Below are positions 1 to 7,971 of a stretch of DNA of 20,767 bases, one piece after another. The translations under genes were made by a program, and so were the position numbers. Every line of letters begins with the position of its first letter. Position 1 is the first letter of the stretch. Source of the stretch: an uncultured Bacilli bacterium (GTDB lineage Bacteria > Bacillota_I > Bacilli_A > RF39 > UBA660); the NCBI GenBank assembly GCA_944364005.1, contig CALVVW010000025.1:1-20767 (forward strand). Direction: 5' to 3'. Below the pieces are notes generated by a model. The model was not told where the DNA came from. It saw nothing but the letters and a program-made list of their open reading frames with translations, and made no database searches.

Positions 1-18
1 ATTATCACTCGCATATTT

Positions 19-47
19 ATTATATCAAAATTATTTAAAAATGAAAA
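19..47 (-). promoter_or_regulatory. Candidate leftward promoter (extended -10)
   Basis: Read on the minus strand, positions 24-19 are TATAAT preceded by TGA (27-25), an extended -10. The -35-like hexamer TTTTCA (47-42) lies 17 bp away and matches the consensus at four of six positions. It would transcribe leftward out of the window, so a divergent gene may begin just beyond position 1. AT-rich DNA yields such matches by chance, and the -35 box overlaps the end of the 47-75 hairpin, so this is tentative. Confidence 0.3.
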
Positions 48-75
48 GACTGTTAAACATATTTGTCAACAGTCT
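47..75. repeat. Inverted repeat, 8-bp stem and 13-nt loop
   Basis: AGACTGTT (47-54) pairs perfectly with AACAGTCT (68-75). On the minus strand the stem is followed by an interrupted T-tract (TTTTCATTTTT, 46-36 region), so it could end leftward transcription. On the plus strand no T-run follows directly. It sits one base before the next hairpin (77-92). Its role is unclear. Confidence 0.5.
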
Positions 76-76
76 G

Positions 77-96
77 AGAACCATATGGTTCTTTTT
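77..96 (+). terminator. Intrinsic terminator of an upstream rightward transcript
   Basis: AGAACC (77-82) and GGTTCT (87-92) form a perfect 6-bp stem around ATAT; the whole 16 bases are palindromic. A run of five T starts at 92. The shape fits a rho-independent terminator for a transcript entering from the left, although no convincing gene end is visible before it. Confidence 0.55.
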
Positions 97-131
97 CTAT
101 GTAAAAATTTGTAAATTATAAAATAAAACAA

Positions 132-160
132 AAGACACAAAATAAAAAAAGTGATATTCT
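132..160 (+). promoter_or_regulatory. Candidate promoter of the 185-838 gene
   Basis: TATTCT (155-160) is preceded by TGA (152-154), an extended -10. AAGACA (132-137) lies at 17-bp spacing and keeps the GACA half of the -35 consensus. The start codon follows at 185 with a GGTGAT ribosome-binding element at 176-181. Confidence 0.45.
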
Positions 161-184
161 AAAATAAAAGATAGTGGTGATGGT

Positions 185-838
185 ATGTTTTGTAGAAATT
201 GTGGTACGAAATTAGAAAATATTAAAAATATAAGAGAATCAAAATTTGAACAAGTAGCAAAAAAGAAAAATAATCCACTCTTTGTAATATTAGGAGTCAT
301 TGCAATAGTAACAATACTTTATTTTGGCAGGCATATACCAGAAAAAATAGCAAGTAAGACTACAGAAAAAATTACGTTTTCAGGATATCGCTTTGAAATA
401 CCAGCAACATGCCAAGTCAGTGTAAATAATAATATCCTTACAATAAAAGAAGATTCATTCCAAGAACAAGAAACAATAGGAATTAGAATTTATGCAAGCG
501 GATATGATGAATTAGCTTTAGAAATGCAAAAATTAGCAAATTTAAATGATACTGTTTTTAATTTAGATATAGGAACATATAAAAAAGAACAGTATATAAT
601 AGCAGATTATGAAACTGGAAATTATAAAGGAGCGGTAGCACTAAAAGAAGCGGAAGATAGTAATGTGTTCTGGATACAAACAGTATCAAGTAGTACTACG
701 AGAGGAAGAAAAATATTAAATGATTTTATTCCTATAATTGCAAATGCCAAAAAAGTAGGAAATACAGCAAATAATAATAGTGGAGATATTTCAGTAAATA
801 TTATGAGTAAATTAAAAGAGATAATACAAGGAGAGTAA
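185..838 (+). CDS. Membrane-anchored protein with N-terminal half zinc ribbon
   Basis: 217 residues, function unknown. The N-terminus begins with C3-x-x-C6-G, typical of the small zinc-ribbon modules at the start of many Gram-positive membrane proteins. The usual second CxxCG pair is absent, so this is half a ribbon. A basic, charged stretch (residues 19-30) leads into one hydrophobic segment (about 31-47). The remaining 165 or so residues (about 60-190) are predicted to lie outside the membrane, with alternating beta-like strands and no motif I recognise. The topology follows the family pattern of cytosolic ribbon, one membrane pass and external domain; that is inference. The start is supported by GGTGAT three bases upstream, the same arrangement as ligA. 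It has its own candidate promoter and a terminator overlapping its stop, so it looks monocistronic. Confidence 0.7.
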   Translation: MFCRNCGTKLENIKNIRESKFEQVAKKKNNPLFVILGVIAIVTILYFGRHIPEKIASKTTEKITFSGYRFEIPATCQVSVNNNILTIKEDSFQEQETIGIRIYASGYDELALEMQKLANLNDTVFNLDIGTYKKEQYIIADYETGNYKGAVALKEAEDSNVFWIQTVSSSTTRGRKILNDFIPIIANAKKVGNTANNNSGDISVNIMSKLKEIIQGE

Positions 839-850
839 AACTCTCTTTTT
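828..850 (+). terminator. Intrinsic terminator overlapping the stop of the first gene
   Basis: GAGAG (831-835) pairs with CTCTC (841-845) around a loop that holds the TAA stop codon (836-838). The flanking A's upstream and the T-run at 846-850 extend the helix in the usual terminator manner. Confidence 0.75.
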
Positions 851-867
851 ATAATGAAAAGAATTCT

Positions 868-2909
<2,042 letters not shown>

Positions 2910-2912
<3 letters not shown>

Positions 2913-2938
2913 ACAAGAAATAGAGTTTATGATATAAT
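2910..2938 (+). promoter_or_regulatory. Strong promoter of the six-gene operon 2966-6741
   Basis: TTTACA (2910-2915), a 17-bp spacer and TATAAT (2933-2938) preceded by TGA (2930-2932) match the vegetative consensus at eleven of twelve positions and add the extended -10. The first ORF starts 28 bases after the -10 behind a GGGGG Shine-Dalgarno. Confidence 0.8.
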
Positions 2939-2965
2939 ATGCCTTGACAAAAGGGGGATGAAAAA

Positions 2966-3826
2966 ATGAATAAAATTGACGAATATCTAAATTATTATAA
3001 AAATTTAGAATTCTATCATAGAGCATACAAAACATCTCATCTCCGAAAAGAATTTGATAAGGTAAAAGAAGAGGAAGCAAATTTAATAGATAAAATTGCC
3101 AAAACAAGCAACATAGAATTATATCAAGCAATCTATTATTATTTAGCATGGAACGGTTATTTTTCCGCAGATAGAAATTTTATTGCGACATCTAAAACAT
3201 CTACAGAACTGAATGTAGATGTTGGAATTGCAATAGCGTGTGGGAATGGTTGTTGCAGAAATTTTGCACTACATTTCAAATCCTTGATAGAATTATTGGA
3301 TAGAAATACCAGCTTAGTACTAGTAGGAACAAAATATCATTACAAAAAAGAATCAATGTACAGAACCAGAAAAATAAAACAGAAAGCAGACACCAAAAGC
3401 TTACAAACAAAAAGAAAACTAAGTGATTGGAAATATCCTAATCATATAGAAGTATTAGATATCACAACGCCACAGAAACCACAGATATTAGATCCTTTTA
3501 ATTTTGATATTCAACAGTTATCACAAAAAAATGATTTCCTGTTAAGAAGAAAAATGATTGATTTTGGAGTATCGGTATTTTTAGATTTGGATATGGATAG
3601 AGGAGTAAGAGAAAAACTAGTAGAGAATGCAGAGAAGCTAGAAAGAACAATATCCAGAAAAGTATTAGAAGAAATGCCAATGGATAAAAGAAAAAGTTTG
3701 TGCGAAGAAGCGATTGACTTATGTGAATCAAAAAAAGACCTATTAGAAAAACATCAAGAAAGACTGAATCCAACTTATCAATATATAAAAAGAGAAACCA
3801 GAAACTTTCAAAGTAAAGGGTTTTAA
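2966..3826 (+). CDS. Putative transglutaminase/papain-like fold protein, first of tandem pair
   Basis: 286 residues with no signal peptide or membrane segment, so probably cytosolic. Function unknown. Three separated motifs resemble the Cys-His-Asp core of the transglutaminase-like superfamily: GNGCCRN with candidate nucleophile C97, starting a helix as in that fold; NHIEVLD with H160; and LDPFNF with D176. The spacing and the strand-like surroundings of His and Asp fit the fold, but I infer this from motif order only. The N-terminal 90 residues are largely helical and include YYYLAWNGYFSA (58-69). The C-terminal 100 residues are charged helices. The next gene is a clear paralogue, similar along its whole length. 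It is the first gene of the operon. The start is set by AAGGGGG at 2951-2957, and the 12-bp gap to the next gene implies co-translation. Papain-like peptidase and amidase are equal alternatives. Confidence 0.6.
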   Translation: MNKIDEYLNYYKNLEFYHRAYKTSHLRKEFDKVKEEEANLIDKIAKTSNIELYQAIYYYLAWNGYFSADRNFIATSKTSTELNVDVGIAIACGNGCCRNFALHFKSLIELLDRNTSLVLVGTKYHYKKESMYRTRKIKQKADTKSLQTKRKLSDWKYPNHIEVLDITTPQKPQILDPFNFDIQQLSQKNDFLLRRKMIDFGVSVFLDLDMDRGVREKLVENAEKLERTISRKVLEEMPMDKRKSLCEEAIDLCESKKDLLEKHQERLNPTYQYIKRETRNFQSKGF

Positions 3827-3838
3827 GGGGGAATAAAA

Positions 3839-4747
3839 ATGGAAAAAGGGGAAGGCTATTTTGATTTTTATAAAGAAAAATTAATAAATTACAAACTTTA
3901 TAAAAGTCATCCACTAAAAGAGATATTTGATGAAACTGTTCAAGAAGAAGCTGAGTTAATCAAAAAAATATCACCAAATTCTGATAATAAAACATATATG
4001 TCAATTTATTATTATTTAGTCTGGAACGGTTATTTTTCAGCAAATCATCAGTTCGTTTTTGATAACAATACAACAAATCTTTTAGTAGAACCATCAATTT
4101 CAATTGCTGCTGGTAATGGTGTCTGTAGGAATTTGTGTGCACATTTAAAAAAGATATTAGAAGTAATAAATAAAAAAGAATCCCTAGTATTAGCAGGAAC
4201 AAAATATGGCTATAAGAGAAAGAATTTAAAAAAAGCACCAGAAATAGAAAGAAATATAAGATTAAAGAAAAAAGATACGAAATCAACAGACAGTAACTTC
4301 CCAAATTACAAATCCCAGGTAACATGTGGTATGAAAAAAGATACGAAATCAACAGACAGTAACTTCCCTAATCACGTAGAAATATTGGATATGAAACAAA
4401 AAATATTATATGATCCTAGTAATTTCTCCATTCAAAAAATAATAAATCAACCAGAAAATCCAGATAGAAAAAAGATGATTGACTTGGGAATAGAACTAAC
4501 ATTAAATTATGACATAGAAGAATCATATGCCAAAGACTTAGTAACACATAGTGATTATTTGGAGAAAAAGTTATCAGGTAGAAGGTTAGCGGAATTAAGC
4601 TTAGAAGATAGGTATTTACTAAGGCAAGAAGGTATAAATATATGTAAAGAAAATGAAGACTTAATAGAAAGCCATCAAAGAAAAATGCAAGCTACCTATC
4701 AGTACATAAAAAAAGAAACCATTCCTTTTAAAAGGGCAGGGTATTAA
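3839..4747 (+). CDS. Putative transglutaminase/papain-like fold protein, second of tandem pair
   Basis: 302 residues, paralogue of the preceding gene. Shared blocks include IYYYLxWNGYFSA (56-68), AGNGVCRN with candidate nucleophile C96, LVLAGTKYGYK (117-126), NHVEILD with H179, YDPSNF with D192, and a common C-terminal QYIKxET ending. The one real structural difference is a 22-residue insertion just before the histidine motif. There KKDTKSTDSNFPN occurs twice (residues 144-156 and 166-178). In the first copy the following residue is Y157; in the second it is H179. At DNA level the two copies share 36 identical bases, so the duplication is recent. The protein is predicted cytosolic. AAGGGGGA at 3825-3832 overlaps the stop region of the first gene and sets the start. 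The role is unknown, and the fold assignment is inference. Confidence 0.6.
   Translation: MEKGEGYFDFYKEKLINYKLYKSHPLKEIFDETVQEEAELIKKISPNSDNKTYMSIYYYLVWNGYFSANHQFVFDNNTTNLLVEPSISIAAGNGVCRNLCAHLKKILEVINKKESLVLAGTKYGYKRKNLKKAPEIERNIRLKKKDTKSTDSNFPNYKSQVTCGMKKDTKSTDSNFPNHVEILDMKQKILYDPSNFSIQKIINQPENPDRKKMIDLGIELTLNYDIEESYAKDLVTHSDYLEKKLSGRRLAELSLEDRYLLRQEGINICKENEDLIESHQRKMQATYQYIKKETIPFKRAGY
4267..4368 (+). repeat. In-frame direct repeat, 36 bp perfect, 66-bp offset
   Basis: Positions 4267-4302 and 4333-4368 are identical (both begin GAAAAAAGATACG and end AACTTCCC). They are separated by 30 unrelated bases. The 66-base offset is 22 codons, so the reading frame is kept. The second copy runs into the candidate catalytic histidine; the first does not. 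Confidence 0.9.
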
Positions 4748-4763
4748 TAAAGGAGAGAAGAAT

Positions 4764-5450
4764 ATGTTACTAAATAAAAATAAAAAAAATAAAATTATCA
4801 CAGAAGAATATGATGATGTAGACTATGGTAATTATGGAATAAATGAATTAGATTTTGAAGATGCAATTGAAGAAGAGCCAAAATCAAAAAAAATTATGAA
4901 TATTATTAGTGTTATCATATTAGCACTAGCTATTATGGTTGCAGCAGATATAGTAGCAGTAACGAAATATGATAAGGGACCATATTTTGCAATCCGTACT
5001 AAAACCTATGATGATGGAGGTACTCAGGTATTTTACGGACTAGGGTATAAAGTAATAAAATATCATCAAGAACAAGGTAGAAGAGATACAGAATTAGGAC
5101 TTTGGTCTATGCCATATTCGGTAGAAAAAACAGAAGTATCTGCCCTAGATTTAGCTATTGAATTTAGAAATAAGCCTGAAAAAACAGCTGAAAAATTTGC
5201 AGGACAATTTGTAGAAATTACTGGAACTATCAAACAAATAGAAGATAATAAAGTAATATTACAATATGATGACCCTGATGATATGTACACTTTAAGAATA
5301 AATTGTCCTATGGCAGAAAAAACAAATCTTGATGAACTAAAAGAGAAAACAGAAGTAACAGTAACTGGTACTATAGAAAACTTTACTCTAGCAACCACTA
5401 AAAATCCTAATATGGTAAATATGAGTAACTGTTTTATAACAGAAAAATAA
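4764..5450 (+). CDS. Membrane-anchored protein with C-terminal OB-fold-like (tRNA_anti-like) domain
   Basis: 228 residues. An acidic N-terminal cytosolic stretch (about 14-40) precedes one hydrophobic segment (about 45-68). A conserved-looking block follows: GPYFAIRTKTYDDGGTQVFYGLGYKVI (72-98, shown here only as its key run). I associate this type of block with uncharacterised Bacillota surface proteins. Residues 137-226 read like the tRNA_anti-like OB-fold family found in exported bacterial proteins: GQFVEITGTIKQIEDNKVIL, then VTVTGTIENF and a last strand with one Cys. Topology would be cytosol to outside. Despite the family name, a tRNA-related role is not implied. It has a good Shine-Dalgarno (AAAGGAG), sits 16 bases after the previous stop and is third in the operon. 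Ligand unknown. Confidence 0.6.
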   Translation: MLLNKNKKNKIITEEYDDVDYGNYGINELDFEDAIEEEPKSKKIMNIISVIILALAIMVAADIVAVTKYDKGPYFAIRTKTYDDGGTQVFYGLGYKVIKYHQEQGRRDTELGLWSMPYSVEKTEVSALDLAIEFRNKPEKTAEKFAGQFVEITGTIKQIEDNKVILQYDDPDDMYTLRINCPMAEKTNLDELKEKTEVTVTGTIENFTLATTKNPNMVNMSNCFITEK

Positions 5451-5467
5451 AAAGAAAGAAGGTTAGT

Positions 5468-6226
5468 ATGCATAATATAAGCAATATAGGAAGAAACGCT
5501 GATAGAAAAGATAAAAAAGCAAGAAAAGATATCCTAACAGGAAACGAAATTGATGATACAACAACTGAAGAAATAATAGATTTAGACTTAAGTAAAGATA
5601 TAAAAAAATTAGGATTATCAGGTATATTAAGTGGTAATTTAAAAAGATCCGGAGTCCAGACTTTAGGAGAATTATTAAACTTAAATTATGATGATTTAAA
5701 ATATATTCGTGGTATAGGATCTAAGGGAAGAAAAGATATCTTAGATTATGTCCATAGTTTAGGATACACAATGCAAAATGAACCTGAAACATCTAGCTAC
5801 CAAGAAAGAATAGAACAAGGACAAGTATTATTAGAAGATTATGGAATGCCAAAAAGTGTATGTTTACCTTTGTATCGAGCTGGTATATATACCATGGAAG
5901 AATTGAAAAGGAATCCCAAGGTAGTAGAAAGAATAAAATACTTTGGCCCTAAAAAGAAAGAAATATTACAACAATATTTAGATAATTTAGAGTCTATGCA
6001 ACAAAAAGAAAATATAATGCTACAAAAAAGAAATGCTAAACTAAAGCAGGAGAATGAAGAAATTCAAAAAAGGATTAAAACAAAGCAAACATTATTGAAT
6101 GAATACGCTAAATTATTGACTGAAAGAGAAAGATTGACAGAAAAAGAACGCAAATTAGATGAGAAACTAGCTCAAATAAGAGGTGAAAAAATTGTCCAAC
6201 CAAAACAACGTCAAAAACAAAAATAA
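5468..6226 (+). CDS. Protein with two RNA polymerase alpha-CTD-like repeats and a coiled coil
   Basis: 252 residues, predicted cytosolic. Residues 46-100 look like the C-terminal domain of RNA polymerase alpha: LGLSGILSGNLKRSG, then TLGELLNLNYDDL and the helix-hairpin-helix-like RGIGSKGRKDI. A second, more divergent copy follows at about 120-172 (LPLYRAGIYTMEELKRNP, then FGPKKKEI). Residues 172-240 form a strongly predicted coiled coil rich in Gln, Glu and Lys. There is no alpha N-terminal assembly domain, so this is not RpoA. The alpha-CTD binds DNA (UP elements) and activators, so a DNA- or transcription-related scaffold is possible but unproven. Start: AAGAAGG with a 5-base gap. The gene overlaps the next ORF by 35 bases at an A6 run, where a one-base change would fuse the two. 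Confidence 0.7.
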   Translation: MHNISNIGRNADRKDKKARKDILTGNEIDDTTTEEIIDLDLSKDIKKLGLSGILSGNLKRSGVQTLGELLNLNYDDLKYIRGIGSKGRKDILDYVHSLGYTMQNEPETSSYQERIEQGQVLLEDYGMPKSVCLPLYRAGIYTMEELKRNPKVVERIKYFGPKKKEILQQYLDNLESMQQKENIMLQKRNAKLKQENEEIQKRIKTKQTLLNEYAKLLTERERLTEKERKLDEKLAQIRGEKIVQPKQRQKQK

Positions 6227-6389
6227 CCTAGAACAACTAAATCAAGAGATTGCCTATCTAGAAGAAGAGATACAAAAGTTAAAACAACAAAACAAAGTAC
6301 AAAAAATTAGAATAGAAAGAAAAAATCTAGAACTTCAAAAATACTGGTTAAAAGAATTAGGGATAGGAGGAGTATATGAAAAAGTGTAA
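6192..6389 (+). CDS. Short coiled-coil protein, or frameshifted continuation of previous gene
   Basis: 65 residues if the TTG at 6192 is the start. That codon is favoured by AAGAGGTGA five bases upstream; an in-frame GTG at 6183 lies against the same Shine-Dalgarno and is less likely. The product is nearly all heptad-like helix (LNQEIAYLEEEIQKLKQQN and similar), Lys/Glu/Gln-rich, and ends in a short Gly-rich tail. It overlaps the end of the alpha-CTD-like gene in another frame, and both sides of the overlap are coiled coil. It may therefore be a separate, translationally coupled partner, or the C-terminal part of one protein split by a frameshift at 6186-6191. Its last 14 bases overlap the start of the lipoprotein gene. 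Confidence 0.5.
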   Translation: MSNQNNVKNKNNLEQLNQEIAYLEEEIQKLKQQNKVQKIRIERKNLELQKYWLKELGIGGVYEKV

Positions 6390-6741
6390 TGTATTTAGAG
6401 GGACTTTAGTTCTCTTAACATCAGTAACATTATTAAGTGGCTGCGCTAAGACAGAAAAAGAAAACAGAAATAAAGACTTAGAAGAATGTCAACATCTAAT
6501 AGTAGATTTTGGTAATCAACCAGTTATATTTAGAGAATGTGAAGGATATGATATTGGTACAAAAGGTACCCTTAAGGGTGGAATGATAAAATATGTCATC
6601 AGATATAACGATAAGACTCTAACAGAAGGGCTAACCCCAGATTTTCATCTCTATGATTTTAATCACAATCAAAATCAAATAGATGAAATAGAACAAAAAG
6701 CAATAGATAAGGGAGCATATGTTTATAAATTACAAAAGTAA
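6376..6741 (+). CDS. Small predicted lipoprotein
   Basis: 121 residues. The N-terminus is a classic lipoprotein signal: a basic start (MKKCNVFRG), a hydrophobic core (LVLLTSVTLL) and lipobox LSGC with lipidated C23. The mature part is about 98 residues with two further Cys (about 39 and 55) and no domain I know. It would be anchored on the outer face of the membrane. The start is set by AGGAGGAG just before ATG, and the gene overlaps the coiled-coil ORF by 14 bases. It is the last gene of the operon and is followed by a strong terminator, so its function should be read together with the other five genes. Confidence 0.7.
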   Translation: MKKCNVFRGTLVLLTSVTLLSGCAKTEKENRNKDLEECQHLIVDFGNQPVIFRECEGYDIGTKGTLKGGMIKYVIRYNDKTLTEGLTPDFHLYDFNHNQNQIDEIEQKAIDKGAYVYKLQK

Positions 6742-6742
6742 G

Positions 6743-6768
6743 AAGAACTAGATAGTAGTTCTTTTTTT
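6743..6768 (+). terminator. Terminator of the 2966-6741 operon
   Basis: AAGAACTA (6743-6750) pairs perfectly with TAGTTCTT (6756-6763) around GATAG, with seven T at 6762-6768. It begins two bases after the lipoprotein stop. Confidence 0.85.
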
Positions 6769-6781
6769 GAGAAGAATTTTA

Positions 6782-6790
6782 TGATATAAT
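6782..6790 (+). promoter_or_regulatory. Extended -10 promoter of the HD-gatCAB operon
   Basis: TGA plus TATAAT (6785-6790) is a perfect extended -10. At 17-bp spacing the -35 position falls in the T-run of the preceding terminator (TTTTTT, 6762-6767), a weak match, so the extended element probably carries recognition. The next ATG is at 6813 behind AAAGGAG (6801-6807). Confidence 0.6.
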
Positions 6791-6812
6791 AACTAAAGTT
6801 AAAGGAGTTACT

Positions 6813-7661
6813 ATGGGAAGAATAGAAAATGTCTGGACTTTTTATGAAAATATAGTAAAAATAATATATAATAGGAAAAATGTTGCTAACGACTTTTTAG
6901 AGCAGGCAATAACCAACATGTTATTGGAAAAAGAGCTAGGGCAAGAATTTCTAATAAATGAACAAATATACGAAATGATACTATATCATAATTCGGGTTA
7001 CACAGACCGAGAACTGAGACAAAATAGCGCAAAAATGCAAGAACAAGAAAAACTGGCTAGTATGCTACAAAGAGAGTATAATTGTTTATCGTTACAAAAG
7101 ATAGAAAATAAGGAATTACAAAAAGTTATTAATTCATTTTCACAATTAAAAAATATTCTACGAACTGGATGGATAAAACGAAATGTCCCATTAGAATACC
7201 AAGAAACTGATACAGAACATACAATGCAGATGTCATCTCTAGCAACTTCTTTATTTAATGAATATCCCGACTTACAGTTAGACAGAAAAAAAATTCATGA
7301 AATGATTTTAATTCATGAAATCGGTGAAAAAGAAGCAGGTGATATTAGAGAAGGAACCAGTGAACATCAAACTAAACATGCATTAGAGGAACAAGCAGTT
7401 ATAAATGTTTTTAAAAATATAAAATCAGGTGATTATTTTATAGGTTTATGGGAAGAATTTGAAGAAAGAAAAACTGAAGAAGCAATGTTTACTTATCAGT
7501 TAGATAAAATAGATCCAGTATTAAAAGCTAAAATATTAGATAAAGAATTAAAAAGAGATGATTTGTTTTTAGATTTTTTTAATTATGAAGAAAAAAGACA
7601 AACATTTAAAGAAGGAAAAGTAAAAGAATTGTTCTATTATATAAAAGGGAGGAGAATATAA
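6813..7661 (+). CDS. HD-superfamily hydrolase-like protein
   Basis: 282 residues. Residues about 110-270 resemble the YfbR/HDDC2-type HD phosphohydrolases, several of which are 5'-deoxynucleotidases: RTGWIKRNVP (117-126), a first metal histidine H136 in DTEHTMQMS, then LIHEIGEKEAGDI (166-178) and a late aspartate in LDKIDPVLKAK (D231 or D234). The signature HD pair reads H168-E169, a Glu in place of the usual metal-binding Asp, so activity or metal choice may differ. The first 110 residues are an extra helical region with no match I can name. The gene has its own promoter and good Shine-Dalgarno, and its TAA abuts the GTG of gatC with no gap, so it is translated in one operon with gatCAB. A link to tRNA or nucleotide metabolism is only suggested by position. 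Confidence 0.7.
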   Translation: MGRIENVWTFYENIVKIIYNRKNVANDFLEQAITNMLLEKELGQEFLINEQIYEMILYHNSGYTDRELRQNSAKMQEQEKLASMLQREYNCLSLQKIENKELQKVINSFSQLKNILRTGWIKRNVPLEYQETDTEHTMQMSSLATSLFNEYPDLQLDRKKIHEMILIHEIGEKEAGDIREGTSEHQTKHALEEQAVINVFKNIKSGDYFIGLWEEFEERKTEEAMFTYQLDKIDPVLKAKILDKELKRDDLFLDFFNYEEKRQTFKEGKVKELFYYIKGRRI

Positions 7662-7970
7662 GTGAAAGACAAATTAACTAAAGAAGAAGTATTACATGTT
7701 GCTCATCTAGCAAGAATTAAAGTAGATGATGACGAAATTGCAAAATATCAAGTAGAATTAAAACAACTTTTAGATGATGTAGATAAAATCAAAGAAGTAG
7801 AAGGATACGATGAAGAAAGAATGATTGCTCCATGGTCAAAAGATACGATATTAAGAGAAGATGAACCAGGAGAAATGTTAAATCCTAAGGAAGTATTAAA
7901 AAATGCTCCAAAACACAGTGGAAATTATATTGAAGTACCAATTGTAATTAGTGAGAGTGAGGGTGCCTAA
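7662..7970 (+). CDS. gatC: Asp/Glu-tRNA amidotransferase subunit GatC
   Basis: 102 residues, normal for the family. GatC is the small subunit that wraps around GatA and joins it to GatB in the complex converting Glu-tRNA(Gln) (and often Asp-tRNA(Asn)) to the amidated form. The sequence shows the typical N-terminal helix EEVLHVAHLARI, the second helix with YQVELKQLLDDVDKIKEV, and the C-terminal extended part (LREDEPGEMLNPKEVLKNAP). The start is GTG, directly after the previous stop and behind GGGAGGAG. It is followed after one base by the ATG of gatA. Confidence 0.95.
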   Translation: MKDKLTKEEVLHVAHLARIKVDDDEIAKYQVELKQLLDDVDKIKEVEGYDEERMIAPWSKDTILREDEPGEMLNPKEVLKNAPKHSGNYIEVPIVISESEGA

Positions 7971-7971
7971 G

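Noticed and set aside
41..121. A possible 26-codon ORF starting at ATG 41
   Set aside because: It runs through both hairpins, has no Shine-Dalgarno, and its composition is what AT-rich non-coding DNA gives by chance.
2958..2969. A three-codon leader ORF (ATG AAA AAA TGA) before the first paralogue, overlapping its ATG
   Set aside because: It is too short to carry attenuator-type information and can arise by chance in the A-rich spacer after the Shine-Dalgarno.
3498..3914. Minus-strand ORF of 138 codons
   Set aside because: It lies opposite the paralogue genes; its Phe/Leu-rich product is the mirror of Lys/Glu-rich coding DNA, and it has no start signal.
7951..7971. Earlier GTG start for gatA
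   Set aside because: It would overlap gatC by 20 bases and adds residues not usual for GatA; the ATG at 7972 gives standard length and triad numbering.
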